DNA of 64,000 bases from a bacterium (lineage in GTDB: Bacteria; Krumholzibacteriota; Krumholzibacteriia; LZORAL124-64-63), in the NCBI GenBank assembly GCA_016703265.1, contig JADJCK010000014.1, positions 29,312 to 93,311 on the forward strand, read 5' to 3'. Shown piece after piece: positions 39,637 through 47,603 of the stretch. The notes beneath the pieces are model-generated. The model was not told where the DNA came from and searched no databases. It saw nothing but the letters and a program-made list of their open reading frames with translations. The position numbers and the translations under genes are program-made. Every line of letters starts with the position of its first letter. The first letter of the stretch is position 1.

Positions 39637-40635
39637 GTGCGCATCTGCCTGCTGACTCCCCAAGACCTGGAGACTACGCCGTTTCCCGCCGATGACTGGC
39701 CATGCGACCCGCGGCCGTACCTGCCGGATGCAACCTGGCACGTGGAGACGCTGGAGAAGGAAACCTCGGTGCAGGCCATCCGTCGCCTGGCCCGCGAGGG
39801 CTTCGACGTGTTCTTCAACCTCTGCGACGGCACGCCCGAGTGCAACGTACCGGGCATCGAAGTGGTGCGGGCGCTCGAGCGCCTGAACCTGCCGTTCACC
39901 GGCGCCACCTCCGAGTTCTACGAACCGTCGCGGGTGACGATGAAGCGCGTCTGCCGCGAACTGGGCATCGCCACGCCGGCCCATGTGCTGGCGCGCACCG
40001 AGCGTGACGTCGAGCGCGCCGCGGCCAGACTGCGCTACCCGCTGATCGTCAAGCACCACAGCAGCTATGCCAGCGTGGACCTGAGCCGCGCCTCGCGCGT
40101 GGCGAGCGAAGCCGGCTTGCGCCGCCAGGCCCGCAAGATGATCACGCGGCACGGCGCCGCGCTCATCGAGGAGTTCATCGAGGGCACCGAGTGCACGGTC
40201 CTGGTGGCCGAGGTGCCGGGCCGCCCGGAGCGGCCGCGCTCCTACCCGCCCGTCCAGTACAGTTTCCCCGAGGGCGAGACTTTCAAGCACGAGAAGATGA
40301 AGTGGGTCGACTACGACCGGATGTCGTCGGGCCCGGTCACCGACCGCAAGCTGGCGCGGCGGCTGCAGGACGAATCGGCCAGGTTGTTCGTCGCGCTCAA
40401 GGGCGCCGGCTTCGGCCGCTGCGACATCCGGGTGGACAGCGAAGGCACGCCCTGGATGCTCGAGATCAATGCCAACTGCGGGATCTATTTCCCGCCCGAC
40501 GGGTTCGGTGGCGCGGACATGTGCCTGGCCCAGGACCCCGAAGGTCACATCGGTTTCACGCGGCGCCTGGTGGAAGCGGGCCTGTGGCGGCATCGCCGGC
40601 GCAAGCGTATGGTGCGCGGCGCGAACCGGGACTAG
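39637..40635 (+). CDS. Stand-alone D-Ala-D-Ala ligase-like ATP-grasp enzyme
   Basis: The 332-residue ATP-grasp protein shows VFFNLCDGTPECNVPGIEVV (N-terminal acceptor loop), NLPFTGATSEFYEPSRVTMKRV, YPLIVKHHSSYASVDLSRAS (ATP lysine), LIEEFIEGTECTVLVAEVP, and the Mg-site end CDIRVDSEGTPWMLEINANC. Compared with true Ddl, it has an extra PRPYLPDATWHVETLEK start and a basic C-terminus. Its substrate is unknown. GTG 39637 is chosen, with AAAGG 11 bases before; GTG 39619 is an alternative. It is 54 bp upstream of the selenoprotein gene on the same strand and may be cotranscribed. It is the third ATP-grasp ligase of this type in the window and is not closely similar to the other two. Confidence 0.82.
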   Translation: MRICLLTPQDLETTPFPADDWPCDPRPYLPDATWHVETLEKETSVQAIRRLAREGFDVFFNLCDGTPECNVPGIEVVRALERLNLPFTGATSEFYEPSRVTMKRVCRELGIATPAHVLARTERDVERAAARLRYPLIVKHHSSYASVDLSRASRVASEAGLRRQARKMITRHGAALIEEFIEGTECTVLVAEVPGRPERPRSYPPVQYSFPEGETFKHEKMKWVDYDRMSSGPVTDRKLARRLQDESARLFVALKGAGFGRCDIRVDSEGTPWMLEINANCGIYFPPDGFGGADMCLAQDPEGHIGFTRRLVEAGLWRHRRRKRMVRGANRD

Positions 40636-40689
40636 GTTGTGCCCCATTGGACCGTGCTCGATCGGGTTGCACAGACAAGGAGCGTGCGC

Positions 40690-41244
40690 TTGAACCGGAA
40701 GTTCCTCACTCGCCTCTTGCCGCTGATCGCGCTGGCCGTCATGGCCACCGCCTGCGGCGACGACGACCCGGCCGTGCCGGGTACCTCCGCCGTGCCCGAT
40801 TTCGCGGTCCTCGACGTGAACCCGGCCTCGCCGACCGGCGCGCAGGTTGTCTCACCGCGCGACTACCTGCAGAAGGTCTCGGCCTGGTATTTCGGGCACG
40901 CCACCTGAGGCTACTGTGTTAGCCAGTTCGGCTACCTCGACATATTGCAGGACGAGATCAGGGGCGAAGGCTGGGCCGACAACGTCCAGATCCTCGGCGT
41001 CAACCAGGTCGGCTACGAAAGCGGCAATGCCGCCGCCTGCGTCGGCAAGGACCTGCCATGGCTGCAGGAGACCGCCCAACAGCTCATCTGGTCGCCCTGG
41101 GACATCACGTATCGCGACGTCATCATCCTGGACGGCTCGAACCGGAAGGTGTCCGTCTACAACCTGACAGACCACGACCTTTCCCAGCCGGGAAACTACG
41201 CGGAACTCAAGGCCCTGCTGCGGTCGGCGGCCGAGGCTCCCTGA
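40690..41244 (+). CDS. Candidate selenoprotein: thioredoxin-like, SelP-N-terminal-like lipoprotein with UGA-encoded Sec73
   Basis: The frame is open from the TTG at 40690 to TGA 41242-41244, except for one in-frame TGA at 40906-40908. Read as selenocysteine it gives 184 residues with HAT-U73-GYC, a UxxC redox motif at the place where thioredoxin folds carry CxxC. Coding character continues without shift: VSQFGYLDILQDEIRGEGW, VQILGVNQVGYES, then YRDVIILDGSNRKVSVYNL. That order resembles the N-terminal domain of selenoprotein P, by memory. The N-terminus is a lipoprotein-type signal (VMATACGDDD, Cys22, weak lipobox). TTG 40690 has AAGGAG 7 bases before; GTG 40684 is too close. A SECIS-like hairpin follows the TGA. 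Expected role: a thiol/selenol oxidoreductase outside the inner membrane. The alternative is a nonsense-mutated pseudogene, but no other lesion is seen. Confidence 0.85.
40906..40934 (+). promoter_or_regulatory. UGA codon and candidate bacterial SECIS hairpin
   Basis: Downstream of TGA (40906-40908), TAGCC (40920-40924) pairs with GGCTA (40930-40934) around the loop AGTTC. The loop begins 17 nt after the TGA with G in its second position and a GU step, as the bacterial SECIS model requires and as in E. coli fdhF (loop at a similar distance). A competing hairpin GGCTA-CTGTGT-TAGCC (40909-40924) starts right after the TGA and uses the same TAGCC, so the two are exclusive. Confidence 0.7.
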
Positions 41245-41274
41245 GGCCTGTCCGATCGGGGAGCCGGAAAGACA

Positions 41275-41309
41275 GAGCGGCCGCCGGGTATCGGGCCCGG
41301 CGGCCGCTC
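41275..41309. terminator. Bidirectional terminator hairpin between convergent genes
   Basis: A perfect 14-bp stem (41275-41288 with 41296-41309) closes a 7-nt loop, between the selenoprotein stop and the coiled-coil gene stop. T-rich tails are weak on both sides. Confidence 0.75.
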
Positions 41310-41356
41310 ACTTCGTTCCAGTCTCTTCATTCCACTCTTCGCGATGCCGCCGGGGC

Positions 41357-42229
41357 TCAGCGCCCGCCCTGGGTCACCTTCAGCTGCGACTCGAAGACGG
41401 CCTTGCGCACCTTGCCCAGCTGCACTTCCTGGTCGGCCAGGTCCTTGCGCTTGCCGGCCTGCTCGACCTGGGCCTCGAGCACGCGGCCTTCCAGCTTCGT
41501 GATCTCGGCCTGCAGGCGATTGAATTCGCGGGCCGCGCCCGGGTCGACCGTGCTGGTAATGGACGCCCGTTCGCGGCGATTGACCGCGAGGTCCATCTCC
41601 AGGCGGCAGGCCTTCTCGGTCGCCTCGTGGTAGGCCCGCACCGCACGGGCGGTCTCGATCTCACGCTGGCGCAGGTCGCGCCGCTTCTCCAGCAGCTGCT
41701 TCTCGCTGCCGGCGTACTTCTTGCGGGCTTCCAGCTCGGTGCGCTTGCCCTCGTTCTTCTCCGTCTTGGCAAAACCGATCTCGGCTTCCAGCGCCTTGAT
41801 CTCGCTCACCTTGATCTCGATGCGCGACTCGGCCAGCTTCGCCAGCATGCGCGCCCGCTCGGTGCGACGCTCGGCCTGGGCCTTCTCGGCGACCGCGTTC
41901 TGCAGGTCGCGCTGGATCTCGGCCTCGGCGCGGTAGTCCACCAGCACCGTCAGCGTGTCGGCGGTCGCATTGAACAGCGGCGCCGTGGCGGTCGGGACCG
42001 CGACGGCCGACTCCGGCCAGGGACTCGCCGCGGGGGCAGCCACGGGAGCAGCCATCGGCTCGGGCTCCGGCGCAGGCGTCACCGACACCGGCGGCGCCGG
42101 CAGGTCGACCGGCGCCGACAACGAGTCGACGGCGGCGGGCGCGGGATCGGACTGGGCGGCGGCCGGCAACGCCACAGCGCACAGCGCCAGGGAAACAACG
42201 GCAGTCAGCACGAACGAATGACGGAACAT
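41357..42229 (-). CDS. Exported coiled-coil protein of unknown function
   Basis: The 290-residue protein has a signal peptide (1-25), a Pro/Ala-rich linker (about 28-85) and a long charged helix (about 95-285) with heptad-like Ala/Leu/Glu/Lys spacing: EAEIQRDLQNAVAEKAQAER and RRDLRQREIETARAVRAYHE. It is likely a periplasmic coiled coil or envelope tether. No family is recognised. The ATG has a GGGGGTGGG purine run upstream. Confidence 0.78.
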   Translation of the reverse strand: MFRHSFVLTAVVSLALCAVALPAAAQSDPAPAAVDSLSAPVDLPAPPVSVTPAPEPEPMAAPVAAPAASPWPESAVAVPTATAPLFNATADTLTVLVDYRAEAEIQRDLQNAVAEKAQAERRTERARMLAKLAESRIEIKVSEIKALEAEIGFAKTEKNEGKRTELEARKKYAGSEKQLLEKRRDLRQREIETARAVRAYHEATEKACRLEMDLAVNRRERASITSTVDPGAAREFNRLQAEITKLEGRVLEAQVEQAGKRKDLADQEVQLGKVRKAVFESQLKVTQGGR

Positions 42230-42460
42230 GGACCCACCCCCGGATAACGCCGCCGACCGCGCTGCATCCCGCAGCTCCGGCCCGGCGGCCCCTCACGTGA
42301 TCGGTTGGAAGGCCCCCAGAATAGCCCGAGCGACGGCCGCGGGCAAATCGGGAGCGGAAGACGCGAAAATGGGCGCGGCATTCCCGCGTCACCGGTGCTA
42401 GTCTGGCGGGCGCGTGACCCGGACGGATCACGAGCCGACCCGCCAAAGGAGGCACCGGGG

Positions 42461-42727
42461 ATGGACTGGCTTCGCGAACACCTGACCAGCCGGCTGGACC
42501 GGCTCTTCGTGGTGCTGGGCGCCCTCTGCGTACCGCTGGCCCTGCTGATGGCACACGCCAAGAGCTACACCGTCGTCGACCAGTTCGGTCGCACGGTCCA
42601 GACGCGGGCGCATCCCCGTTACGGCCCGTTCTGGAAGATCCTCGTCACGGCGCTGCTGGTCGTGATCGCGGTGCGGGCATTGATCTTCGCCGTGGGCTGG
42701 GTCGCGAAAGGCTCCACGCGCCGGTAG
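42461..42727 (+). CDS. Small two-helix membrane protein
   Basis: The 88-residue protein has two hydrophobic helices (about 16-33 and 62-82) with a polar loop TVVDQFGRTVQTRAHPRYGPFW. AAAGGAGG lies 8 bases before the ATG, so expression is likely. No family is recognised. It stands alone between the coiled-coil gene (divergent) and the SQR operon (convergent). Confidence 0.65.
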   Translation: MDWLREHLTSRLDRLFVVLGALCVPLALLMAHAKSYTVVDQFGRTVQTRAHPRYGPFWKILVTALLVVIAVRALIFAVGWVAKGSTRR

Positions 42728-42791
42728 GCCGCCGGGCGGCCGGCGATGAACGGCGGCGCGCTTCTTCAGGTGCCGGGCAGGCGACCGCTGC

Positions 42792-42971
42792 TCATCCGTG
42801 CTTCCCGTGGCTCTTGCCGATGATGCGGATCATCCGCAGGTTGATCTCCGCGAAGCGCCAGAACTGCCACGGCAGGAAAGTGCGCAGGAAGACGGTCGAG
42901 CGTGTGGGCTTGGTGGCGTAGAACGCCTCATTGAGGTGTTCATCTCGCGCCCGCTGGTCGGTACTGTTCAT
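42792..42971 (-). CDS. Small basic protein downstream of the SQR-like gene
   Basis: The 59-residue protein includes EAFYATKPTRSTVFLRTFLPWQFWRF and ends MIRIIGKSHGKHG. It has one aromatic-rich amphipathic region and no clear membrane helix. It starts 5 bp after the flavoprotein stop and is therefore cotranscribed. Not recognised; it may be an accessory or membrane anchor of the flavoprotein. Confidence 0.62.
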   Translation of the reverse strand: MNSTDQRARDEHLNEAFYATKPTRSTVFLRTFLPWQFWRFAEINLRMIRIIGKSHGKHG

Positions 42972-42976
42972 GACTC

Positions 42977-44428
42977 CTACTCCGGGATGAGGCGCCAGCC
43001 GGGCAGCAACCGCGCCTTGTACAGGAACATGTGGTGCAGGATGATCTTGATCCAGTGACCGGCCAGCCCGATCTCGCCGAACGTCAGGTCCAGGTCGCGG
43101 CCGTACTCGGGGTACTTCTCGAAGTCGGGAACTATGGGAAACACCGTCATGGCGGCCGCGGTTCCCGTGAACGGGTTGGCGCCAGCCGAGGCGACGCAGG
43201 CAGCCCCCATCTCGGCCATGGATGCCGTGTGCCGGGGCGTGGTCGCACCCCCGACCAGGTCGCAGATGTTGCGCGCCACGGCCTTGCCGATCATCGCCGA
43301 CGGCATGCCGGTCCGCGGCGGCGCCGGCGTGATCGCCACGCCCTGCGGATTCTGCCGCGGCCGCGAGATGGCGTGCGGCGGCGCGAAGGCGATGCCCGCC
43401 GCGAACAGGTTCGGGTAGGCAGGCGACTGGTAGGTCCGCGGCCAGTCGCGCGCCGACCACTGCTCGTACGGCTTCGGCGCGTAGTCGCCGTCCACCCGCA
43501 TGAAGCCGCTCGGCATGAACACGCCCGAGGTGATGTCGGCGCCCATGCGATCGAAGGCCTGCAGGCCGACCCCCGCGAACGGGGGCAGCAGCATCGCCAG
43601 ATCGAACTCCTGCGTGCGTTCCTCGCCCTCGAGCGTCACGTAGTGGGCCCGGCCCGGCTCGACCTGGCGCACATGCGCGCGGGTCAGCCAGCGCAGGCCG
43701 CGCTCGGCGAACAGCGACTCGGTGAAGATCTTGCTGGGCGTGATGTAGCCGCCGCGTTGCACGTGCATGCCGCCCATGCCGAAATCGCCCATCTCGTACT
43801 CGTTCGAGATCCAGGTGATGTCGGCCTTGTCGCGCACTCCGCGCGCCCGCAGCTCGAATTCCAGGTTGACGATGTACTCAAAGGCGGCGCCCTGGCAGGT
43901 GCAGCCGCCATGGCCCGTGCCCACCAGGAAGCGTTGCCGCTCGCCGCGGCGCATGCGCTCGACCGCCACGGACAGGGCCTGCGCCGCCGCCGCGGCATGG
44001 TCAGGGGTGCACACCGAAAGGCTGTGCCCCGCCGGCCCCAGGCCCGGCGTGGCGCCGAAATTGAGCTTCGGGCCGGTGGCGTTGATCAGGTAGTCGTAGC
44101 GGATCTCCGAACGCGACGGCTCGGCCCCGGCGGTCGATTCCACGACCACATAGGGGCGCGCATCGTCGACACCGCCCTCCGGATGCAGCGCCACGGCCCG
44201 CGCCTGCACGAACTCGATGCCCGCGCGCGCGTAGACCGGCGCCAGCGGGAAGACGACCTGCGCCGGCTTCATCAGCCCGACGCCGACCCAGATGTTCGAG
44301 GGGATCCAGTTGTAGTCCGGGCGCGGCGAGACCACGACCACGTCGTGCTCGCGTCCCAGCCAATGGCGGGCGAAGGCCCCGGCGGTGTGCCCCGACACAC
44401 CGGCGCCGAGAATCACGATCCGACTCAT
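42977..44428 (-). CDS. Sulfide:quinone oxidoreductase-like FAD flavoprotein
   Basis: The 483-residue protein has the dinucleotide fold MSRIVILGAGVSGHTAG, PDYNWIPSNIWVGVGLM (SQR/FCSD-type), YDYLINATGP, a Cys-bearing GHGGCTCQGAAFE segment, and the C-terminal NLFAAGIAFAPPH FAD motif. It is longer than usual SQR (about 430) because of an insertion near residue 325-400 and a hydrophobic amphipathic C-terminus (FLYKARLLPGWRL) that could bind the membrane. It probably passes electrons from sulfide or another sulfur donor to quinone, but the second catalytic Cys is not certain. ATG 44428 follows AAAGG; an extended upstream start is unlikely. Confidence 0.8.
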   Translation of the reverse strand: MSRIVILGAGVSGHTAGAFARHWLGREHDVVVVSPRPDYNWIPSNIWVGVGLMKPAQVVFPLAPVYARAGIEFVQARAVALHPEGGVDDARPYVVVESTAGAEPSRSEIRYDYLINATGPKLNFGATPGLGPAGHSLSVCTPDHAAAAAQALSVAVERMRRGERQRFLVGTGHGGCTCQGAAFEYIVNLEFELRARGVRDKADITWISNEYEMGDFGMGGMHVQRGGYITPSKIFTESLFAERGLRWLTRAHVRQVEPGRAHYVTLEGEERTQEFDLAMLLPPFAGVGLQAFDRMGADITSGVFMPSGFMRVDGDYAPKPYEQWSARDWPRTYQSPAYPNLFAAGIAFAPPHAISRPRQNPQGVAITPAPPRTGMPSAMIGKAVARNICDLVGGATTPRHTASMAEMGAACVASAGANPFTGTAAAMTVFPIVPDFEKYPEYGRDLDLTFGEIGLAGHWIKIILHHMFLYKARLLPGWRLIPE

Positions 44429-44531
44429 GGTGCCGCCTTTCGCCGCGGCGGGAAGCACCGTCGTGGCTCCAACCTCATACCACAGCCTGAAATCGGCGGC
44501 AAGCGGCGCCTTTCCCGGGTGCGCCCGGCGG

Positions 44532-47500
44532 TCAGGCTTCGGCCCGCTTCCGACCCCGCCCCAGCCACACCTGCAGCCGGTCCAGGTACGTGAAGAACAC
44601 CGGCGTCACGTACAGCGTGATCAACTGCGAGAACAGCAGGCCACCCACCACCGTCAGGCCCAGCGGCTGCCGCGCCTCGGCGCCGGCACCCATGCCCAGG
44701 GCGATGGGCAGCGTGCCCATGAGCGCCGCCATCGTCGTCATCATGATGGGCCGGAAACGGATGCTGCAGGCCTTGACGATGGCCTCCTCGGCACCCAGCC
44801 CCTCGCGCCGCGCGTCGATGGCGAAGTCGATCATCATGATGGCGTTCTTCTTCACCACGCCGATGAGCATGATCAGGCCGACGAAGCTGAACATGTCGAG
44901 TTCCACCCGGAAGATGAGCAGCGTCAGCAGCGCGCCGAACAGGGCGAAGGGCAATCCGGTCAGGATGGTGATCGGGTGCACGAAGCTCTCATAGAGGATG
45001 CCGAGGATCATGTAGATCACGAGGATGGCCAGCACCAGCATCGTCAACAGGCCCGACTGGGAGGCCTTGAAGGCCTGCGCCGTGCCAGCGAAGCTGGTGG
45101 TGATCCCGGCCGGGAGCGTCTCGAGCGCGGCCCGGTTCACGATCTCGACGGCCTCGCTCAGCGCCACGCCCTCACCCAGGTTGAACGACACCGTGACCGC
45201 CGGCAACTGCCCGGCGTGGTTGACCGTCAACGGCCCCACTCCCGGCTCCAGCCGCGCCACGGCGCCCAGCGGCACCAGCTGTCCGCCGCTCGCGCGCACG
45301 TAGAGCTTCTCGAGCGCCGACGGGTCGCGCTGCGCCTCGGGCAGCAGTTCCAGCAGCACGTTGTACTGGTTGTCCGGCGCCAGGATGGTGGTCACCTGCC
45401 GCGTGCCGAAGGCCGAGTAGAGTGTCTCCTCGATGACCTGCGGTGTCACCCCGAGCGAAGCGGCGCGGTCGCGGTCGATCACGACGTTGATCTCCGGGTT
45501 GCTCACGCGCAGGTCGCTGTTGATGTCGCGCAGCTTCGGTTCCTGCCGCAGGCGTGCCTCCAGTTTCGGCGCCGAGGCGTAGAGCGCGTCCAGGTCGGAG
45601 GACTGCATCGTGAACTGGTAGAGGCCCGAGGCGAAGCGGGCGCCGATGTTGATGGCCGGCGGGTTATTCAGGAACACCTTCAGGCCGGGCACCTTGGCCA
45701 ACTCGCGGCGCAGGCTGGCCACGACATCGTCGGCGCCCAGCGGCCGCTCGTCGCGCGGCTTCAGGCGCACGAAGAAGCGGCCCTGGTTCCCCGACGAGGT
45801 GGGGCCGCCCGCGCCCACGCTGGACATGAAGACATCCACGTTCGGGTCCTTCGCCAGGACGGCCGCGGCTGCCTGCTGGTGTTCCTTCATCGACTCGAAC
45901 GAGAGCCCCTCGGCGCCCTCGGTGGTGCCGTTCAGGAAGCCGGTGTCGGCCGAGGGGATGAAGCCCTTGGGCACCACCCGGAACAGCACCAGCGTGCCGG
46001 CGAAGATGGCCGCCGACAGCAGGAGGGTGGCGCTCTTGCGGCGCATCGCGATGGCCAGGGTGCGCTCGTAGAACGCGAGACCGACCACCCACACGCGCTC
46101 GATGCCGTCGTAGAAGCGGTTGTGCTTCATGTGGTGCGGCTTGAGGAAGCGGCTGCACATCATCGGGGTGAGCGAGAGCGACACGAAGCCCGAGACCAGG
46201 ATGGCCACCATGATGACCACGGCGAACTCCTGGAACAGCCGCCCCATGATGCCGCCCATGAACAGGATGGGGATGAACACCGCGGCCAGCGACAACGTCA
46301 TCGAGACGATGGTGAAGCTGACTTCCCTGGCCCCGTCGCGCGCCGCCTGCAGCGGCGGCTTGCCCATCTCCATGTGCCGGTAGATGTTCTCGAGCATGAC
46401 GATGGCGTCGTCGACGACGAAGCCCACCGACAGGGTCAGGGCCATCAGCGAGATATTGTCGAGATTGTAGCCGAGTGCAGACATGATCGGGAACGTGCCC
46501 ACGATCGACATGGGCAGCGCCAGGCTCGGGATCATCGTCGCCGAGAGGTTCCGCAGGAACAGGAAGATGACCAGGATGACCAGCACCAGAGTGAGCCCGA
46601 GCGTAAGCTTGACGTCGTGCACGGACTCGCGGATGGGGTCGGCGCGGTCGAACATCACTTCCAGTTCGGTCGAGGCCGGAAGCTGGTCGCGGAACGTGGG
46701 CAGCAGGTCGCGCACGGCATGGGAAACGGCGTCGGTATTGGTGCCCGGTTGCCTCTGCACCGCAAGCATGATCGCGCGTTCGCCCTTGAACCAGCTGGCG
46801 GCCTTGTCGTTCTGCACGCTGTCGACGACCCGCCCCAGCTCCTGCAGCCTGACCGGCGCCCCGTCGCGCCAGGCCACGATGATCGGCCGGTATTCCGCGG
46901 CCGTATTCAACTGGCCCGTGGCCCGCACCGTCAGGTTGCGTTCGCTGCCGTAGAGCGTGCCCGTCGGCAGGTTGACGTTGCTCGACTGGATCGACTGCAC
47001 GACCTGGTCCAGGCCCAGCCCGCGCGAGGCCAGCTCTCCCGGATCCAGCTGGATGCGCACGGCGTACTTCTGCGAACCGTAGACCTGCACCTGCGCCACG
47101 CCGCTGACCATCGAGATGCGGCGGGCCACGGTCGTCTGCGCGTACTCGTCGACTGTCGACAGGGGCAATGTCGGTGAACGCAGCACGATGTAGAGGATCG
47201 GCTGGTCGGCCGGGTTCACCTTGCGGTACGAGGGCGGCGAGGGCATGTCGCGCGGCAACTGGCGCTGCACATCGGCAATGGCCGCCTGCACGTCCTGCGC
47301 GGCGGCGTCGATGTCGCGGTCGAGGTGGAACTGGATCGTGATGTTGGTCGAGCCCATCGCGCTGCTCGAGGTCATGTTGTCGATGCCGGCGATGGTCGAG
47401 AACTGCTTCTCCAGCGGCGTGGCCACGGCCGAGGCCATGGTCTCGGGGCTGGCGCCGGGCAGGCTGGCCGAGACCGAGATGGTCGGGAAGTCGACGTTGG

Positions 47501-47603
47501 GCAGGTCGCTGACCGGCAACTGCCGGTAGCCGATGACTCCGGCCACGAGGATGGCCATCATCACCAGCGTGGTCATCACCGGCCTGTGGATGAAGACGTT
47601 CAT
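44532..47603 (-). CDS. RND efflux pump inner-membrane permease (HAE1 family, MdtB/C-like)
   Basis: The 1023-residue protein has the standard 12-TM RND layout: TM1 (10-28), a large periplasmic loop, TM2-6, TM7 (about 520), a second loop and TM8-12. The proton-relay Asp pair is in GFVVDDAIVMLEN. The Ala/Gly-rich signature FAVVIMVAILVSGFVSLSLTPMMCSRFLKP and the end GLLFSQLITLYVTPVFFTYLD are typical. It exports drugs or other toxic compounds with its MFP and TolC partners. Its ATG overlaps the stop of the MFP gene (ATGA). Confidence 0.95.
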   Translation of the reverse strand: MNVFIHRPVMTTLVMMAILVAGVIGYRQLPVSDLPNVDFPTISVSASLPGASPETMASAVATPLEKQFSTIAGIDNMTSSSAMGSTNITIQFHLDRDIDAAAQDVQAAIADVQRQLPRDMPSPPSYRKVNPADQPILYIVLRSPTLPLSTVDEYAQTTVARRISMVSGVAQVQVYGSQKYAVRIQLDPGELASRGLGLDQVVQSIQSSNVNLPTGTLYGSERNLTVRATGQLNTAAEYRPIIVAWRDGAPVRLQELGRVVDSVQNDKAASWFKGERAIMLAVQRQPGTNTDAVSHAVRDLLPTFRDQLPASTELEVMFDRADPIRESVHDVKLTLGLTLVLVILVIFLFLRNLSATMIPSLALPMSIVGTFPIMSALGYNLDNISLMALTLSVGFVVDDAIVMLENIYRHMEMGKPPLQAARDGAREVSFTIVSMTLSLAAVFIPILFMGGIMGRLFQEFAVVIMVAILVSGFVSLSLTPMMCSRFLKPHHMKHNRFYDGIERVWVVGLAFYERTLAIAMRRKSATLLLSAAIFAGTLVLFRVVPKGFIPSADTGFLNGTTEGAEGLSFESMKEHQQAAAAVLAKDPNVDVFMSSVGAGGPTSSGNQGRFFVRLKPRDERPLGADDVVASLRRELAKVPGLKVFLNNPPAINIGARFASGLYQFTMQSSDLDALYASAPKLEARLRQEPKLRDINSDLRVSNPEINVVIDRDRAASLGVTPQVIEETLYSAFGTRQVTTILAPDNQYNVLLELLPEAQRDPSALEKLYVRASGGQLVPLGAVARLEPGVGPLTVNHAGQLPAVTVSFNLGEGVALSEAVEIVNRAALETLPAGITTSFAGTAQAFKASQSGLLTMLVLAILVIYMILGILYESFVHPITILTGLPFALFGALLTLLIFRVELDMFSFVGLIMLIGVVKKNAIMMIDFAIDARREGLGAEEAIVKACSIRFRPIMMTTMAALMGTLPIALGMGAGAEARQPLGLTVVGGLLFSQLITLYVTPVFFTYLDRLQVWLGRGRKRAEA

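Noticed and set aside
40909..40924. Hairpin GGCTA-CTGTGT-TAGCC directly after the TGA as a terminator or the SECIS itself
   Set aside because: It starts at the first base after TGA, too close for a bacterial SECIS, and has no T-tail. The alternative hairpin at 40920-40934 fits the model better.
44385..47177. 930-codon plus-strand open frame opposite the RND permease
   Set aside because: His/Arg/Gln-rich shadow of a conserved 1023-residue permease; no start signal or family motif.
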